Assembly: GCA_041307765.1 (NCBI GenBank)
Contig: JBFZCW010000374.1
Coordinates: 1-7,199 of the forward strand
Direction: 5' to 3'
DNA: 7,199 nt
Source of the DNA: DYRB01 sp041307765
GTDB lineage: Bacteria; Pseudomonadota; Gammaproteobacteria; Chromatiales; Chromatiaceae
Shown here in pieces: positions 5,636 through 7,199 of this stretch. The notes beneath the pieces were generated by a model, which saw only the letters and a list, made by a program, of their open reading frames with translations, ran no database searches and was not told where the DNA came from. The position numbers were made by a program, and so were the translations under genes. Positions within the stretch are counted from its first letter, which is position 1. Each line of letters begins with the position of its first letter.

Positions 5636-7199
5636 ATGGACACCAATGACATGCAGCCCATCTCCCGCGACGTTCTGCGCGAGAAGTACGCCAAGGGGGA
5701 CGAGCGCACCCTGTCCGATGTTCGGAAGCGCGTGGCGCGGGCCCTGGCCGCGGTGGAGGTCGACCCCGCCGCCTGGGAGGGCCCCTTCTTGGAAGCGCTG
5801 GAGGCGGGCTTCATCCCGGCGGGGCGGGTGATGAGCGCGGCGGGGACTGCCATCCAGGCGACCCTGGTCAACTGCTTCGTCCAGCCGGTGGGGGACTCCG
5901 TGCTGGGGGAGGAGGGGGGCCGACCCGGGATCATGATAGCGCTCGCCCAGGCGGCGGAGACCATGCGCCGGGGCGGCGGGGTAGGTTACGACTTCTCGCC
6001 CATCCGACCCCAAGGTGCGCGGGTGCACGGGACCGGCAGCCGGGCCTCGGGACCCGTGTCCTACATGCGCGTCTTCGACCGCATGTGCGAGACGGTGGAG
6101 AGCGCGGGTGCGCGCCGGGGCGCCCAGATGGGCATCCTGCGCTGCGACCATCCGGACATCGAGACGTTCGTCCACGCCAAGGACGCCCGCGGCGAGCTAA
6201 CCAACTTCAACCTCTCGGTCGCCGTCACCGATGCCTTCATGGCCGCGGTGGAGGCGGATGGTCCCTGGGACCTGGTGCACGCTGCCGAGCCCCCCGAGGA
6301 CAGTATGGCGGCCGGCGCCCACCGCCGGGAGGACGGTCTCTGGGTGTACCGGACTCTCAGTGCCTGGCAGCTCTTCGACACCATCGTCCGCAGCACCTAC
6401 GACCACGCGGAGCCCGGAGTCTTCTTCGTGGACCGGGCCAATGCGGAGAACAACCTCGCCTACTGCGAGCGGCTGGCGGCTACCAACCCCTGCGGGGAGC
6501 AGCCGCTCCCCGAGTACGGCTGCTGCTGCCTGGGCAGTATCGACCTGACCCGGTTCGTCCAGGACCCCTTCACCCTGGCGGCCCGCCTCGACTCCGAGGG
6601 CCTGGCTCAGGTGGCACGGGTGGCCGTGCGTATGCTCGACGATGTGCTGGACCTGACCTACTGGCCACTCCCCAAGCAACGGGAGGAGGCCATGGCCAAG
6701 CGCCGCATCGGCCTCGGGTTCACCGGTCTGGGCGATGCATTGATCATGCTCGGGCTTCGCTATGACACAGACGCCGCGCGGGCTTGGGCGGCGGACACCG
6801 CACGCCGACTCCGCGATGCTGCCTACGCGGCTTCGGCGGACCTGGCGGGCGAGAAGGGCCCCTTCGCCCTGCTCGATGCGGCGCGTTACCTCGAGTCGGG
6901 CTTCGCCCGCCGCCTGCCGGAAGCGCTGCGCGCGCGCATCCGGGAGCGGGGCCTGCGCAATAGCCACCTGGTCTCCATCGCCCCCACCGGCACGATCAGC
7001 CTGGCCTTCGCGGACAACGCCTCCAACGGGATCGAGCCCGCCTTCTCTTGGACCTATCTGCGGCGCAAGCGCCGGGCGGACGGCGGCCAGGACCAGTACC
7101 GGGTAGAGGACCGCGCCTATCGGCTCTATCGGGAGTCGGGCGGCGTTGTGGAACGACGACCTACCCACTGGGTCACCGCCCTGGAGATCTCTGCCCTCG
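5636..7199 (+). CDS. nrdJ: Adenosylcobalamin-dependent (class II) ribonucleotide reductase, 5' part
   Basis: This frame runs off the right edge; 521 residues are visible of roughly 700-800 expected. The enzyme reduces ribonucleotides to deoxyribonucleotides using a radical generated from vitamin B12, without oxygen. Visible landmarks are C80 in LVNCFVQP (first cysteine of the active-site redox pair), GGGVGYDFSPIRP at 113-125, NPCGEQPLP with N284, radical-site C286 and E288, and PTGTIS at 450-455 (phosphate-binding loop). The partner redox cysteine should follow NPCGE within the barrel, and the C-terminal cysteines lie off the window. No ATP-cone domain precedes the RNR fold: the protein begins almost at once with ISRDVLREKYAKGDE. 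ATG at 5636 is the first in-frame ATG; ATG at 5651 is the alternative, and neither has a Shine-Dalgarno sequence. An unusual-looking CCC run sits at 296-298 after EYG. It is transcribed divergently from trkH. The family call is firm. Confidence 0.95.
   Translation, partial: MDTNDMQPISRDVLREKYAKGDERTLSDVRKRVARALAAVEVDPAAWEGPFLEALEAGFIPAGRVMSAAGTAIQATLVNCFVQPVGDSVLGEEGGRPGIMIALAQAAETMRRGGGVGYDFSPIRPQGARVHGTGSRASGPVSYMRVFDRMCETVESAGARRGAQMGILRCDHPDIETFVHAKDARGELTNFNLSVAVTDAFMAAVEADGPWDLVHAAEPPEDSMAAGAHRREDGLWVYRTLSAWQLFDTIVRSTYDHAEPGVFFVDRANAENNLAYCERLAATNPCGEQPLPEYGCCCLGSIDLTRFVQDPFTLAARLDSEGLAQVARVAVRMLDDVLDLTYWPLPKQREEAMAKRRIGLGFTGLGDALIMLGLRYDTDAARAWAADTARRLRDAAYAASADLAGEKGPFALLDAARYLESGFARRLPEALRARIRERGLRNSHLVSIAPTGTISLAFADNASNGIEPAFSWTYLRRKRRADGGQDQYRVEDRAYRLYRESGGVVERRPTHWVTALEISAL

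Noticed and set aside
5447..6175. Open-frame extension of trkH by 243 codons upstream of its ATG
   Set aside because: It lies antisense to the well-supported nrdJ coding region and across the intergenic gap. The translated part has no membrane or TrkH character, while ATG 5446 starts a normal TrkH N terminus.
6197..7168. 323-codon open frame on the minus strand
   Set aside because: It is fully antisense to nrdJ, whose conserved motifs are unmistakable. Long antisense frames are expected at this GC content.

Overview
The window is GC-rich (roughly two thirds G+C by eye) and densely coded, with long spurious open frames opposite the real genes. Gene content and protein style suggest a GC-rich proteobacterium, most likely a gammaproteobacterium. 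That placement is an impression from protein sequences, not a computed result. I see no rRNA, tRNA, CRISPR array, insertion sequence or prophage gene.

Layout, left to right. (1) Bases 1-1170, plus strand: the C-terminal part of a large molybdenum hydroxylase subunit of the xanthine dehydrogenase / isoquinoline 1-oxidoreductase beta (IorB-like) family; its start lies upstream of the window. (2) Bases 1171-1330: a convergent intergenic gap with a G-tract cluster nested in an inverted repeat and a perfect 8-bp hairpin that probably ends transcription. (3) Bases 5446 down to 1331, minus strand: three genes in series. A TrkH-type potassium transporter membrane subunit comes first, followed after 11 bp by a half-length TrkA-type NAD-binding regulatory subunit, and after 124 bp by a 632-residue membrane protein of unknown function. 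(4) Bases 5447-5635: a divergent intergenic region with two notable inverted repeats. (5) Base 5636 to the right edge, plus strand: the first 521 residues of an adenosylcobalamin-dependent (class II) ribonucleotide reductase, NrdJ.

How the genes fit together. TrkH and TrkA form a K+ uptake system: TrkH is the pore and TrkA the cytosolic nucleotide-sensing ring that gates it. The unknown protein follows in the same direction and may be co-transcribed. It has about seven predicted membrane spans, a long helical middle and a Gly/Ala-rich, lysine-punctuated hydrophobic domain near the C terminus, and it is the least explained item here. NrdJ makes deoxynucleotides without needing oxygen, using vitamin B12. 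It shares only the promoter region with trkH and has no obvious functional link to it.

The best candidates for something undescribed are the 632-residue membrane protein and the structured sequences between trkH and nrdJ. No clear new multi-gene system is visible.
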